NCBI GenBank assembly: GCA_940671915.1
Contig: CALNVZ010003430.1
Location: 16,402,550-16,466,549, forward strand
DNA from: Paracentrotus lividus
Lineage: Eukaryota > Echinodermata > Echinoidea > Camarodonta > Echinidae
Direction: 5' to 3'
Length of the DNA: 64,000 bases
A program made the position numbers and the translations under genes. Shown piece after piece: positions 36,401 through 48,050 of this stretch. How positions within the stretch are numbered: position 1 is the stretch's first letter; the number at the start of each line of letters is the position of its first letter. Below the pieces are notes generated by a model. The model made no database searches and was not told the origin of the DNA. It saw nothing but the letters and a program-made list of their open reading frames with translations.

Positions 36401-38907
36401 TGCAAGCAGCAGTAGTTCACTCTCAGCTAAGGACACACTTAGTGTAGCAAGCTTTGATTCAGCAGTCTCTACCCCATCCCCAACGCCTCATAAAGGAGAT
36501 AATGCCATTCCGAACAACCCTTTCATGTTCCCATCTGATGGAGTGAATCATATGAGTTCCGGGGAACCCTTGTTCGTCCCAGACCCTATTGTCAGTCCAG
36601 CTATAAGTCTTGACCATGTGTTGAAACCTGTCTCCAAGCCTAGGACACCTAGCCCCAAGCACCGTAGGACACCTAGCCCCAAGCCACCCAGGACGCCTAG
36701 TCCAGGCAGCTCCCCATACCATGTAGCATGTGTGGACCCTCATACCCGCTCTGTGAATCCTTTAATGATCAGTGACATTCATCCTTCACGACCACCATTA
36801 TCACCCTTCACTTCTGCTTCAGCACCAGGTAGAACCACCCCACTGTTGAATATGGCAAGGAGAACCATTGACGAAGGCTTCTGTGAGGAAAAAGTAACGT
36901 ATTTAAACACATTGGATAATACAGATATTGTGAATCGTGAGACAGAGCCCATAGAAAGTAATTTTTATATGAATTTTGAAGAGAACAGTCACTATCAGAA
37001 CCCCATCCCAAAACCGAAACCTGAGAAGGACAACGTTGGACCTAAAGTTGCTCCCAAGCCACAGCCACCCAATCTTCCGCCAAGAAAGAGAGAGGTACAT
37101 GTATATAGATGCTAAGATATATTGAAAGGCCTGTATTAGAATACAATTCCACATGTATGTCATGTAATCTTTAAGAATATTTTATATGTTGGGATGGGTT
37201 GCAAATTTCCAAATGAAGTGAGTTATGCATTGCATATCCTTGTGCACTGCAAAGAGAAACCGTTTAATATTCTTTTTAAGAAAATATTAACTCTGTAAAT
37301 TAAACACATGACTTAGAATGACCCCCAAGTTGGCAAGCAATATGCATGTAAATGTGTAACAAGCTTAAATTGGCAACTAACCAATGTGATCATACCAGCT
37401 TTAGGGTCTAAAAAAACTCTGCGAACAATTTAAGAAAATGGTCTATAAATGTTTTCCCCGATTGTTTTAGTACAGTGTGGACTACCTATTCTCGTAACTT
37501 ACTTTAATGAGTGCGAAACCGATATCAGGAGCATGGTGGCGGTACTCTTTCTACATTTGTATCCATGTCGAAATGGAATCAATCAAGAGAGGTGGCCAGC
37601 AGCCTGATGCAGACTGCCAGACGCACACATCAGTTATAAACCATCACATTGAGCATGACATAATAAAAGGTTAAATCACATATCTCTAGGGCTTGTACAG
37701 CATGTAAAAAAATATATACAGCTGTTTTGCCCAAGTTCATACAAAGCGCACTGTACAAAAAAGAGGATAACAGTGCCCTATATGAGTCCTGTGCCCTGGA
37801 ACTCAAAGACTTACGATTGATTTTTTTTCTTGGTAGCCTCATTTGGAAACCAGGTACAGTCATAGATTAGGATTTGGATATGATTAAAAGTAGGGTTCAG
37901 GCTAGAATTAGGATTAAGATCATCAACTTTGGAGCATTCTGTCCATGGTGAGGCTAACAAGAAGAAAAAATCAATCGTAACTTTTTATCAATTGTAAGTC
38001 TTTGTGGTACACCCCACAGGAGTGATACGTGATCCGGAATTATGATAAAAAGGCAAACAAAACAAATTTGTTATCCACCTTTTAAGCTAAGGTAGTGACT
38101 TTTTTTCTTTTTTTCCCCCTTTTTTTTTTTACAGTTCCATGAATTGATAGAGCAAGCTAGGAGAGGGAAAACTCTAATCAAGGACTTTATCCCATCAGCA
38201 AATGCATGGAGATCATTCTGTCTTTATTTCAGTGTCAAGAAAGATTCATACCCTCTCAAAGACTGGAGAGCGCTGGCTGACAAACTAGGCAAGTATTTTG
38301 TTCACAGCTTGCTCAAAACTGGGCAAGTATTTTATTCTAAACTTGCTCAAAACTATTCAAGTATAGTTTTAAACTTGCTCAAAACGGTGCAAGTATTTTA
38401 TTATAAACGTGCTTAAACTTGGCAAGTACTTCATTCTAAATTTGTTTTAAACAGGGCAATATGTAAACATATTTCATTCTAAACTCACTTAAGGCAGCTT
38501 TTTAAAGGTAATGCCCTCAGCCCGCTGTTTGCATACTTCCGGATGTACCAATCCCCTCCTATTAAAATCAATGGAAGACACAGGAAGGGGTCGGTATATG
38601 AAGTCTGCCCAAAATGTGTCTTCTTTAAAGTTTGCTTTGAGATATATTCTAACTTTTATACTCTCCCTTTTATCATATTTTTCTCTAAATAGGATTGAAA
38701 ATGTCTGACATTGAGTTGGTGGATGACACAAGTGGTAAACCGGGGATCTGCACGTCCACTGAAATAGTGCTTGCTTATTGGCAGTCTAATCCTCCAGTTG
38801 GTATGCCTTTCACTAAGGAACAATTGATATGTGAACTTCTCATGCTGGATCGACAGGATATGGTCGCTATCTTCAGAAAAGGAGATGACCAAACAGCTGG
38901 TATATGA
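31984..38907 (+). CDS. Predicted PH-PTB(IRS-type)-death domain adaptor protein
   Basis: Predicted cytosolic signalling adaptor of 623 residues. Exons are 31984-32091, 32510-32543, 33235-33492, 34372-34572, 34795-34878, 36277-37094, 38135-38288 and 38693-38907. Phases agree throughout and the total length is a multiple of three. Order: PH domain (residues about 20-130), IRS/DOK-type PTB domain (about 134-228), Ser/Pro-rich linker (229-501) with two YxN motifs and a proline-rich SH3 ligand, and a death domain (502-about 605). The start ATG is preceded by an in-frame TGA (31975) in an exon whose acceptor is at 31955, so at least one noncoding 5' exon is expected. PH-PTB proteins (IRS, DOK) bind phosphoinositides and phosphotyrosine receptors. 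Death domains assemble oligomers in apoptosis or Toll/NF-kB signalling. Linking the two is inference; I know no named protein with this order. Confidence 0.85.
32940..33125. mobile_element. Right-end fragment of a family E MITE
   Basis: Matches the last 180 bases of 26382-26830, ending CCATTTTATTTGATGCAGAC, without the left end. It sits in the intron between the second and third adaptor exons. Confidence 0.7.
33503..33697. mobile_element. Decayed family K1 MITE
   Basis: AATAAGTGGTTATTTTTGCA at the left and GCGAAAAATATTGGCTTAAA at the right match the ends of the 39108-39311 element. It begins 11 bases after the donor of the third adaptor exon. Confidence 0.6.
34372..34878 (+). CDS. PTB (IRS-type) exons of the adaptor gene
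   Basis: Exons 34372-34572 and 34795-34878. Key stretches are SWEVSPLQGS, KLVLHLNTSSLCLAQL, LLRWPLTNITDCDC and CIFSFQVIGDDAPGYYEVKV, followed by the helix ASKIKTVCDELRQ. The alternation of strands, the RWPL...I turn and the FSF strand match IRS/DOK PTB domains. Two donors lie nine bases apart at the end, GTAAAC at 34869 and GTAAGT at 34879. Only the second keeps the following long exon in frame. Confidence 0.8.
34610..34735 (+). repeat. Imperfect minisatellite of ATCACTGTGTAT type
   Basis: About ten degenerate units of 10-12 bases built on ATCACTGTGTA between the two PTB exons. Confidence 0.65.
36277..37094 (+). CDS. Ser/Pro-rich linker exon with YxN and SH3-ligand motifs
   Basis: The single 818-base exon codes residues 229-501. 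It has a TPSP repeat (RTPSPKHRRTPSPKPPRTPSP, about residues 350-370), likely sites for proline-directed kinases. Tyr459 (YMNF) and Tyr468 (YQNP) fit the GRB2 SH2 consensus pYxN. The end, PPNLPPRKRE, fits a proline-rich SH3 ligand. If the following intron were retained, translation would stop at 37113-37115, seven codons after the donor, giving a form without the death domain. Confidence 0.8.
37800..38015. repeat. Inverted repeat in the intron before the death-domain exons
   Basis: AAGACTTACGATTGATTTTT at about 37806 and the partly matching AATCAATCGTAACT...GTAAGTCTTTG at about 37969-38005 are inverted, with TAGCCTCA / TGAGGCTA inside. Probably a small palindromic element. Confidence 0.55.
38135..38907 (+). 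CDS. Death-domain exons of the adaptor gene
   Basis: Exons 38135-38288 and 38693-38907 join as CTAG+GATTG. The domain reads WRSFCLYFSV, DWRALADKLGLKMSDIELV, TSTEIVLAYWQ and ICELLMLDRQDMVAIF, the six-helix death-fold pattern with DWRALA...L and the late LxxLxRxDxV motif. By eye it is closest to MyD88/IRAK-type domains. The intron between them begins GC, not GT (AG|GCAAGT). The protein ends TAGI and then TGA. Confidence 0.87.
38275..38480 (+). repeat. Tandem repeat across the GC splice donor of the adaptor gene
   Basis: A unit of about 34 bases, GGCAAGTATTTTATTCTAAA + CTTGCTCAAAACT, occurs about five times with growing divergence. The first unit contains the real exon end (GCTGACAAACTAG) and the GC donor at 38289. 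Later units keep GCAAGT at about 38322, 38390 and 38419 in similar context. Confidence 0.82.
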
Positions 38908-39109
38908 ACATTAAATGGACTGGATATGGCCGCTATCTTCAGACATGGACATTCAACAGCTGGTATATGAACGTTAAATGGACAGGATATGGTCGCTATC
39001 TTCAGACATGGCCGGAGATGAACAAACAGCTGGTATAAGAACTCAAGATGCAATATCACCATGATATCATCGTTATCTTCAGTCATTGACATGAATAAAC
39101 ATCTGATAT
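38856..39109 (+). repeat. Four tandem copies of the adaptor gene's coding end
   Basis: The final codons (DMVAIFRKGDDQTAGI and stop) recur after the stop codon. Copy 2 (38917-38970) reads DMAAIFRHGHSTAGI and again ends in TGA. Copy 3 (about 38980-39038) keeps DMVAIFRHG and then breaks. Copy 4 (39061-39109) is weaker. All later copies are in the 3' untranslated region. Confidence 0.85.
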
Positions 39110-39311
39110 ACTGTATAAGTGGTTATTTTCGCGATGACTTTATTTTCACGAATTTCCCAATCGGTCATTGCAAAAATTTCCACCTCAATACAAGGCTATT
39201 TATAGTTATGAAGTCATCACCAAAGTCGCAAAATTTTGCTCTCGCGAATTTCCCAAACTAGTCCAAAATCGCGAAAATATCTAGACGCGAAAATATTGGC
39301 TTATACAGTAT
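39108..39311. mobile_element. MITE of family K1, intact
   Basis: The ends ATACTGTATAAGTGGTTATT and AAATATTGGCTTATACAGTA are inverted, with TTTTCGCG / CGCGAAAA inside. Relatives are 33503-33697 and about 20717-20910. Confidence 0.78.
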
Positions 39312-42300
39312 GAACTTCAGATGCCGAATGGACAAGATGCTATTAGGAAATGAAATAGTCTGTAACACTATGTATAAATACCAAAAGTATTCAAATTTTG
39401 TTCAGTTGTCAGGAAGATATCAATAATTGTATTGAATGATATATTCTTTTTTATTTTAATATAGATTATTTAAAGCAATAATGCCATGAAAGTCTTACTT
39501 CTCAAGGATAAATGTTACATCTCAATGATAAATGTTAAATGATTGCTTTTAGTTTCATCTCTCTTCCTCTTAGATTGTAGAGACTTTTATATTTTAATTT
39601 GTATTATTTGCAAATTAAAAAAAAATGCCTCTTGTGACTTGACAATACGAGCGATTTCTGGGTTATTTCTGTTACAAGGATATATTGTATGTGGTTATTT
39701 AGCAGTGATTTATATTTTCTGAAGTTGATCCTCTTGGAAATTCCACTTCAATAAAGGCTTTTTAATTTATTAAGAAATGAAATATGTTTTTTTTTATAAT
39801 ATAGAATATTGTTTGTCAATGGGTTGACCCATTTTCTAGAAGAACCAGGTGCTTTCTGTTTAAACCTATGAGAAGGACAGTATTAAGTCTTCTTTTTACC
39901 TTCACACCTGGATGCCTGTAGGCCTGTTGGCCTGCCATTTGTCAGCCTCCGTATTAGACCCCTCCATGCTTTTCTGTCCTGCGTCACTGTCACATCAAAG
40001 AGTTTTTCTCCTATCTTTGAGAGATCTTCCTTACTTGGTCTTCCCATCACTTTCTTCCAAATATAACATGACATAATGCAATCATTGTGTTATAATGAGT
40101 ATAAGTATTTGTATGACAAGAATGATAAATGTATACTGTATTCTGAAAGTAACTTACGTTATTCACAGGTATTTATGATATATATAGCATTTTAATCTTC
40201 TTTCAACTACTTCTGAATGCTGTCACTCTTTTGCCAGAATTATCTTTCAAATATTTTTGAGTATGCTATTCCTGAATAGGTATTTCGGGAGAATTATCAT
40301 TCCGATTTTTGTGTGATTTTATTTTTGAACAAAATATGGAAACTGTCGAGAAATATATGACATGAAAATGAGCAAAGAAATAATATAAAAATGAGCAAGT
40401 TTGTATCTATTTTGTTTTTTATTTTTATTTACTGTTATGTCCCCTCTGATTTGTTTATACATTTGAACAAAAAGGGAAACTATCTAAAAATATATATTGT
40501 GAAAATTAGCAAGTTTGTACCCCACTGGAAGCCCATTTTCTTTGTTCATTTTCATATTTTCATATACTGTTGGGATATGGTAACAGTATCTTGATCTTGA
40601 TAATAATGTCTAGCTTTAAATTTGGGAGATACCAATTATCATTCCCTCACAAGACTTACATTGCTCTCATCTGAGATTTATGAGATATTTCTATGTGGTA
40701 TCTCCCCCAAAGTTGGTTAATGTCATTTTTCATGCCATATTTGTTCATTATGAAAACTTACTTTGTTTAAGCAGGTACTAGTTGCAAATTCAAAGTGAAA
40801 ATGTGAAAGTTAATGTTCTTTTGACAAGTTTTTCTTATTCTGCATATTATGTAAATTCTATTCAAGTTATATCCCATTGCCATGTTTTATTTGTTTTGTA
40901 CTTATATGCACGTAAAATCAAAAAGATTCCTTTTAGGCTGAAGTTACATATATGCAAAATATATTCATTATTTTTTTCATTTTGTGGTGGACATATGCTT
41001 GAATTTTATCAAATTCATTTTCAGAATAATTGTTCTTTATATAAATTATTGAGGATCTATATATTCTCAATCAATTGAAAAGTGCTATAGACGTGAACGT
41101 TATGCAAAATTTTATAAATTTTCTAGCAGCAATATATATATATAATTCAGACCAGAGCAGAGTGAAATGTACTGCTGTGGGATAAAGTATAATCTGATTA
41201 ATCCATTAAATTGTCTTAATCTGAATCGCAATATATTGTACATGAAAACATAATGCAACTAATTTGTTTGTGTTGTTCACTGACTTTTCATTTAATGCTT
41301 TGATATACTTCCCTCAAAGAGAGTTTCGCAATCTTTTTTCCAGCATTCATACATGTATCAGGATGTTCAGGATCTAAAAATTACTCTTTCAGCTAATGCT
41401 GTAGGCCCCTAATCATAATTGCAAACTTTAGGTCTTACAGGAATCACTTGAGATTTTGATATTACTAATATAACACTGCAGTCTATGATGGGAAAATAAT
41501 TACATTTTTTACTTATTGTGAAGCATGTAATGATGCTCTCGAAATGAAATTTTCAGGGTTTCTTCTTGACACATACATTACCTGCACTGCCAGCATACCT
41601 TGGGTGTTTGCAAGCATCAAAAAAGGTACTTAATCCCTTTAATGTTGTTTCATAATTTTAATTGTGTATTTATACATGTACAGTGATGATCCATTTGCAC
41701 TGGTCATGTAATCAAAGACAAAAATGAAGAATTTAATGGAAACACTTGTGAATTTGTACTATTTCACTTTTGGCTTGGCCCCTTATGCAGAACTACATTG
41801 TATTGCATCATATACAAAAAAATGAAGCATCATTATAATTCATTTTTTAGGAATTTCAATAATAATATCATATTATAGCACGTGTGCACTTAATGTGATA
41901 TCCATGTATCATTGGTTTGCACAATCAAAGTTGAAAGTATGTATCATTGTCTAATGGGTACCATATTCTATCAACTTCAAATCCTGTCGCTTAAGTTTGG
42001 TGAATGTAGGCCCAAATCTTTCCTATGGGTTTCCTGCAATACGTTTTCTAATATATTATTCCGTTGCAGACTAAGCTATAAACAAAATCATGAAATTTTT
42101 TAATGATAAAACATTGATGTAATGGATGCCTTCTTTTTTCACCTTTAAAATAAAATCATTTGTGGCATCCTGCTGGTTGACAACCATCCTTGATCCATTG
42201 GATTTTTTCTTCTTCAATATACTCAGTCTTTATATTGAATGATTTTCCTGCTAGGATGTATTAATAGCAAAAGCATGTGTTTTAAGTCAACAAATTTACT

Positions 42301-43926
42301 CTGTTTTATGTGGTTGTATGCATTTTATGATAATATTTTGGGAATGGTTATTTTTATCAAATTTGTATGCTTTATGACTCTCAAAGAGCATGTGCATACA
42401 TTTCAGAAATATTGTTTAGTTGACAAGTTATTTTTTGTAAAAGATGTATATTTTTTATAGTATCAATATTGAAACAGCTCTTTGATATATATTCTTGATG
42501 AAATAAATTTATTATGAATGATATAAGAATTCATTATGCGTATGATTCTTGAACTTTACATATTTTTCTTTCTTTACAAATATGTCACAACATTATAAAT
42601 GGATTAATTATTTGGAAATTCAGTCATAGTTGTTACTTTTATCATTTAATGACAAGACTGGCAAAACAGTGTCTGCTCCAATACAGGGTTCAGTATAGTG
42701 GACCCAGCATCAACTGACAAAGGATTGTATTGGCCCATGCCCAAGCATAATAGAGCCGCTATTGTCCCCAGACAAATGGGCTGACAAAATCCTTTGTCGG
42801 AGCTGATGATGGATTCACGCCTGGGTTTTTTATGTTTCCCCAAAATTTCTCCAGTCCACTCCCATTATAATGAAGTGCTTTGGACCATGGGCCCAATTAC
42901 CTCTCAATAACAAATTCTTGTTATACTTAACAGTGCGTCATATAAAGCACCACGCCGTAGGTCTACACCAGGGTACCGTCGTAACATGGGGTACAGCATT
43001 GTGCAGCGCCATCTCGTGTCTATATAGCATACAGTAATTATACAGTGTTTCATGATGAATATTGTTTTCATGATCGTTGTGGCAATCACAAAGTCTATTT
43101 TCCTTCTTTAGTATGATCTAATGATAATAGTAACAAATTTAACTTATCTACGCAGTAGGCCTATAGTAATTACTCAAGAATTTATATATGATTTTGAAAG
43201 TTTGGTGACGGCCAGGGTACAGCTCTAAAAATAATATGAATAATTTAACAAAATTAGCAGATTTTTAGTTTTTTATAGGCCTAGGTTTGCAATAACTGTG
43301 ACCAGGAGAAAAAAAAAAACTACTATCTCATAATAACAGGAGTATTTTTGCTTATACTTATATTTGCACATTTGATTTCACTTTTTTTTTTCTTGGGCGC
43401 ACCTTTTTTGGGGCGCACCATGACTCTAAACCATTGCCTTACATAATATTTTTTTAATAGATTCTCCCATTAAGTTGAATACTATCTTGTTCAATGATTT
43501 ATGGTGTGGGGTAGAACTAAAATGTAGGCCTATAATTAAAAAAAGCAACCAAAAAAAAAGCAAAAAAAAAAAAAAATGTGGGGGGGGGGGGTTGGTTTGT
43601 TTATTTGTTTGTTTGTTTGTTTTGTTTTGTTTTTGCATTTCTTCCTTTCTGTCTTTCTTTCTTGTAAACTTTTTTTTGCCAGGAATTCCTTCGCGTTTTG
43701 ACTCTTTGAAGACACGTCGCCGATTCGAAAGAAAAAAAAAATCTGAACCTGATCCGACGATGATGAATCGTATCAATTCGTGAGAGAAACAAGGCGAGAG
43801 TACAGCTACAAAAACCGAGACAAGTCGTGAAATAGGGCAAAACGAAGTTTTCTCAAAATACAGGGTAACTGATTTTCTCCCAAACCATTTGTTACTAGAG
43901 ATTCCCTTGTAATGTAAGTTGCGTGA
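39312..43926. other. Downstream flank of the adaptor gene; no gene seen
   Basis: AT-rich. A candidate poly(A) signal AATAAA lies near 39752. 43530-43660 is low complexity: an A run, a run of about ten G, then TTTG repeats. No exon with paired splice sites was found. Confidence 0.4.
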
Positions 43927-45373
43927 ATGTGCGAGGCCGAAATGAAATCTACAAATTATAACGGTCCCATGTATTACATTTTATGTTGTTCAATAACCAT
44001 TCATGAATGTCTTGATGATTGTGTGCGTGTTTTTTTGTTAACTTTTCCCATTTTTAAGCCTGAGAAATATGTAGATCCTATGATCGAAGGTGGCCCTTGT
44101 GTCTGCAACCCTTATTGGAGTAAGTTTACAATTTCTATTCGATGAAATACCTTTATTGCTGTTGTTGCCTTGGTAGGTAAAAAGAGTGGGAAAGTTTCGT
44201 ATCCTGCATTTTTTTCTGAGACCCGCACATCGAAATGTCTACAAGTTCGTTCGTACAGAGCTAGAGGACAATGCATTTTTATTGTTGGGTGCTCTGATTA
44301 GCTATCGTGTGAAGCTCCGCCTCCTGGTTGCGATGACTGAAGTGCGTTGACCGTAACTAAACAACTCGTTTCAGCTGTTCCCGAAAGACCGCTTTTATCG
44401 TGCGCGCTGTCAATCATAACCAAAGTCACTCATATGTACGAGATCAATATAACAGAAGTATATTGACCTCGTATTGAATAAGGTACTTTTCGTTGTAGGA
44501 AAAAATGTAGACCCAGATATTAGGTTATAGCTAAAAAAATTTAGGACGATAGCGCTATAATTTTGATAACTTATATACAGACTATGAGTAAATACTATAG
44601 AGGGGAATTTATACTATATGAAAGATAGAAAAATAAAGAGAAACTCACCGCTGGTCCTGGTGCGTGTCACGTACGTAGTAAAAGCGCCTCCAATGCGTGT
44701 ACTGTGTGCAGCTATGGCGCTATTGTTAAGAGTCGTCGCAAATCAACTTCACCCTGAGAAAATCGGCATTTTTTAAAAACAAACTCGGACCACACCGTAA
44801 TTACTTTATGTCGTCTGCGCTGACCCACATGATATAATCGTACTTACTGAATCTATCACTGGGTAGAAAAACTGAAAAACTAGTACAATTGTTGACATTG
44901 TTCTAGTTGAAGCAAGAACAGTAAAGGGAATTTTCTTGGAAATACATCTATGACGTCTGGTTTGAACTGTCAGTCTTTTTTAAGTCCTTATTTTTCTTGT
45001 CCTTAATTTTTCTTTTTCCTCTTTCGTATTCTTTTCCTTGTCGTTTCCCATAGTCATCTTCTTTTTATTGTTGTTGTTCTTTTCGTCTTTTCATTTTATT
45101 TATTTATTCTTTTATTATATAATTATTTTTTGCGCCCCCTAAATTGCCGCCCGGGGGCACACGCCCCTTCACCCTCCTCATACGTTAGATAGTCACTCCT
45201 GGCAGAGCGTTGCAGCTCTTCAGAATATCATTATAATTATATATCATTATATATCAAAAAATACAAAATACAAAATTGATTTAAAAAGGAAAAAAAAAGG
45301 GAAGATTATGTAAAGAACGACTTGAGCCTACCCCTATAGCTGTTATATGGTACTCTTCTTGAGGGCCGAAGGC

Positions 45374-45409
<36 letters not shown>

Positions 45410-47141
45410 CCCCCCCCTTATCACGCGGCCATATTAAACATGGAAAAAAATCTTATGTACTTTTTTGATCGCCAGGCGTGATGTCAAAAAAATTTGATGT
45501 ACCTTTTTGTCCACTTTTGCAGATTTCGAACCCACCCGTAAAAATCCTACTTAAGGGCCTGCTATGTGCAAAACATTAACATGGTTATTACAAAAAAATT
45601 TAAATATAAATCTCTCAGCTTTGGAGAAAAACTAAGTCAAGCTCAATGAGTTTTTAATGGATCGGTAGTGAGCTGGCCTATCACCGGAAGTAATCTTACT
45701 CGACTTACTCCACGAATTACCCAAGGCCTGTATTAATTACACGCACAGCGCCCTCATAAGACGTAAGTTATATAAGTGCATTGCATGCAGTACATTGCAT
45801 TCGTCGCTACAGAAACTGGAATTTATTTTGGATCTATCACTTTAAACCTTTCTGATGACATCGAGTGGAGACAGACCCCCCAAAAAGGTTATAGAAACAG
45901 GAAGGATAATTGGTACGTAAAAATATACATTTGTTGTGAAAATATTAATATAAAAATGTAGTTATGCACCTATAAACAGTCACTGTATTTGATAGTAGTC
46001 CCACGTAGTGGTGCTGCTAGCGTGACCAAAGTGGACCCATTTCGCAAGAGAAACTGCAAGACACGACTTAACAAAACGTGCGGCGGAAAGCCACTCTTTC
46101 AATACTTTTTAGAATAAAGAAGAGAAATATAAATAGGAACTTCAATGAATCCAATGTCGGGCTCCACCGGACAGTTGAAAACGTATGAAAAAATGAGGAC
46201 TTACCAGGACTTTTTTGTTACCAAAAAAATAAATGACAAGTCTAAATTTTATCGTGACTATTGTTCATTGGAAGGCACAATGGTAGTGTATTTCATATGC
46301 TAACGTGATCATTCAAGTGTCGTGCATATTTGTGGAGTAAAAATTTCAACGTGACCCGTATCCGAGTGAGAGAGTCTTTTCTCCCACTTTGCATTGTTTC
46401 TGATACAAATGAAATGTCCTTTTGACTTGGAAGTGGAATTGTTCGTTTCATTTCAAGATGTTTTAAATAGCTGACTGTTAGGTCCGTTACGCAAATACGT
46501 TGGAATTGACCATGGTCAATTTCAGCGTAAAATCTTGCAACAATTTAGATCTAGAGTCTTCTCTCTTTACAGGTCCACGTCCAAGACATATAGCTTCAAA
46601 CTTGGGGGTAAAATAAAACGCATATTAAGTCCTATTTATTATTTTGGGTAAAAAATTGAGAAAAACTGTTTTACTAGAAAAAAGAAAAATCCAAGGGATA
46701 AGAAGTCAAACTGCATCAGCATCTATTTCTGTTCATACCTCAAAACAAAGTGCAACAGACATGACAGTGAGAGCATAACAGACATGACATTTTTGTCCAC
46801 AGGTCATTTTCATCCCTTTTCAAGTGGTTAAATATCTTGTGACCTTTGGAATGTAAAAAAAAAAAGTATCCTCTCCTCCTTCCCTTTTAAATAGCAAAAT
46901 TTGTAAGGAAAAAACATCAAAGAACCCCATGTAATTTGCATTTGGGTGAATTTTTGTCTCCAGTCCCACATGTTTTAAGGGTGGTTTGAGATATGGACAT
47001 CAGCAGGGGGGGGGGGGGGGGGGGGGGTGAATTCATTGAATTTGAAAGACCTTTATGATTTATCAACATCCATGGCATTAGCCTTTTGGGTGAGTGATAA
47101 TTAAAAATTTCTTCTTTTTTTGTTTTTGTTTAGAGCCATGA
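43927..47141 (+). CDS. Tentative small gene, unknown product
   Basis: I do not recognise this gene. Three or four pieces join in phase: 44059-44119 (possibly extended upstream without a stop to ATG 43927), 45813-45912, 46573-46607 and 47134-47141, which gives Glu-Pro-stop. Each has acceptor AG and donor GT (GTAAGT, GTACGT, GTAAAA). The joined peptide runs PEKYVDPMIEGGPCVCNPYW, then KTGIYFGSITLNLSDDIEW, RQTPQKGYRNRKDNW and STSKTYSFKLGEP: small, aromatic, basic and without a membrane segment. The phases and plausible sites are the only evidence; the start is uncertain and chance alignment is possible. Its 3' UTR would run straight into the family E MITE at 47165. Confidence 0.35.
45378..45405. 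repeat. Poly(T) tract
   Basis: Long T run followed by C-rich sequence. Confidence 0.85.
46997..47027. repeat. Poly(G) tract
   Basis: Unbroken G run of more than 20 bases; a G-quadruplex is possible. A shorter run is at 1027-1043. Confidence 0.85.
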
Positions 47142-47164
47142 TAATTTTTGATGGAAATGGCCTC

Positions 47165-47572
47165 TACAGTCTGTGTCAAAAAGAATGGCACAGTCGGGGA
47201 AAAAATCATTTAGGTATGAATGCTGATTCGCTTTGTCCTGTATAATTGCTTTCGTAAAACGAAAGCTAAGTTTTGTGCGACGATGAACAAATCGAAATTA
47301 CGCACTTCTGTTGTTCTGGAGCGCTGAATTCACGGTCATTATGCGAAATCATGCACAAAGGCATGGGACGGCGTGCAAAAAATGGATTTTTCTTGATTGT
47401 AGAAAATTAGTCATATCTCAAAAAATACTGCACCAAATGTGATGAAAAAAATGCAGAAGAAAGTCCGATATCACTACTTTATGAAAATACCAAACAATGC
47501 CAGGTTGTGATTTATCTTCATACTATAAAAAAATGTTTTCCGCTTGTACCATTTTATTTGACACAGACTGTA
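47165..47572. mobile_element. Mariner-like MITE, family E copy 2
   Basis: Same ends as 26382-26830 (TACAGTCTGTGTCAAA / TTTGACACAGACTGTA), with an internal deletion. It shares its right-hand TA with the next copy. Confidence 0.85.
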
Positions 47573-48050
47573 CAGTCTGTGTCAAATAAAATGGTACAAG
47601 CGGAAAACATTTAAATAAAATGGTACAAGCGGAAAACATTTTTTTATAGCATGAAGATTAATCACAGCCTGCTATTGTTTGGTATTTTCATAAAGCAGGA
47701 AGATCAGACTTTCACCTGCAATTTTTTTCATTACATGACTGTGGTGTTGTAATTTTTGAAATATGACTAGTTTTCTACAATTAAGAAAAATCCATTTTTT
47801 GCACGCCGTCCCATGCCTTTGTGTATAGGTTTGCATAATGGCCATGAAGTGCTCAATTTTGATTTGTTCCTCGTTGCACAAAATTTAGCATAACTTTTTT
47901 TTTACGAAAGCAAATTATACAGTACAAAGCACATCAGCAAGGAAAATCTTTTGGCTTTATTTTGGTACCACCTACACATATTATTTGAAAATATTTCACA
48001 CCTAAATAATTTTTTTCTGACTGTGCCATTTTTTTTTTACACAGACTGTA
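47571..48050. mobile_element. Mariner-like MITE, family E copy 3, inverted
   Basis: Full-length copy in the opposite orientation, joined end to end to copy 2 at a shared TA. It has a local 24 bp duplication of TAAATAAAATGGTACAAGCG near 47590-47640. It ends about 560 bases before the PRPF31 start codon. Confidence 0.85.
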
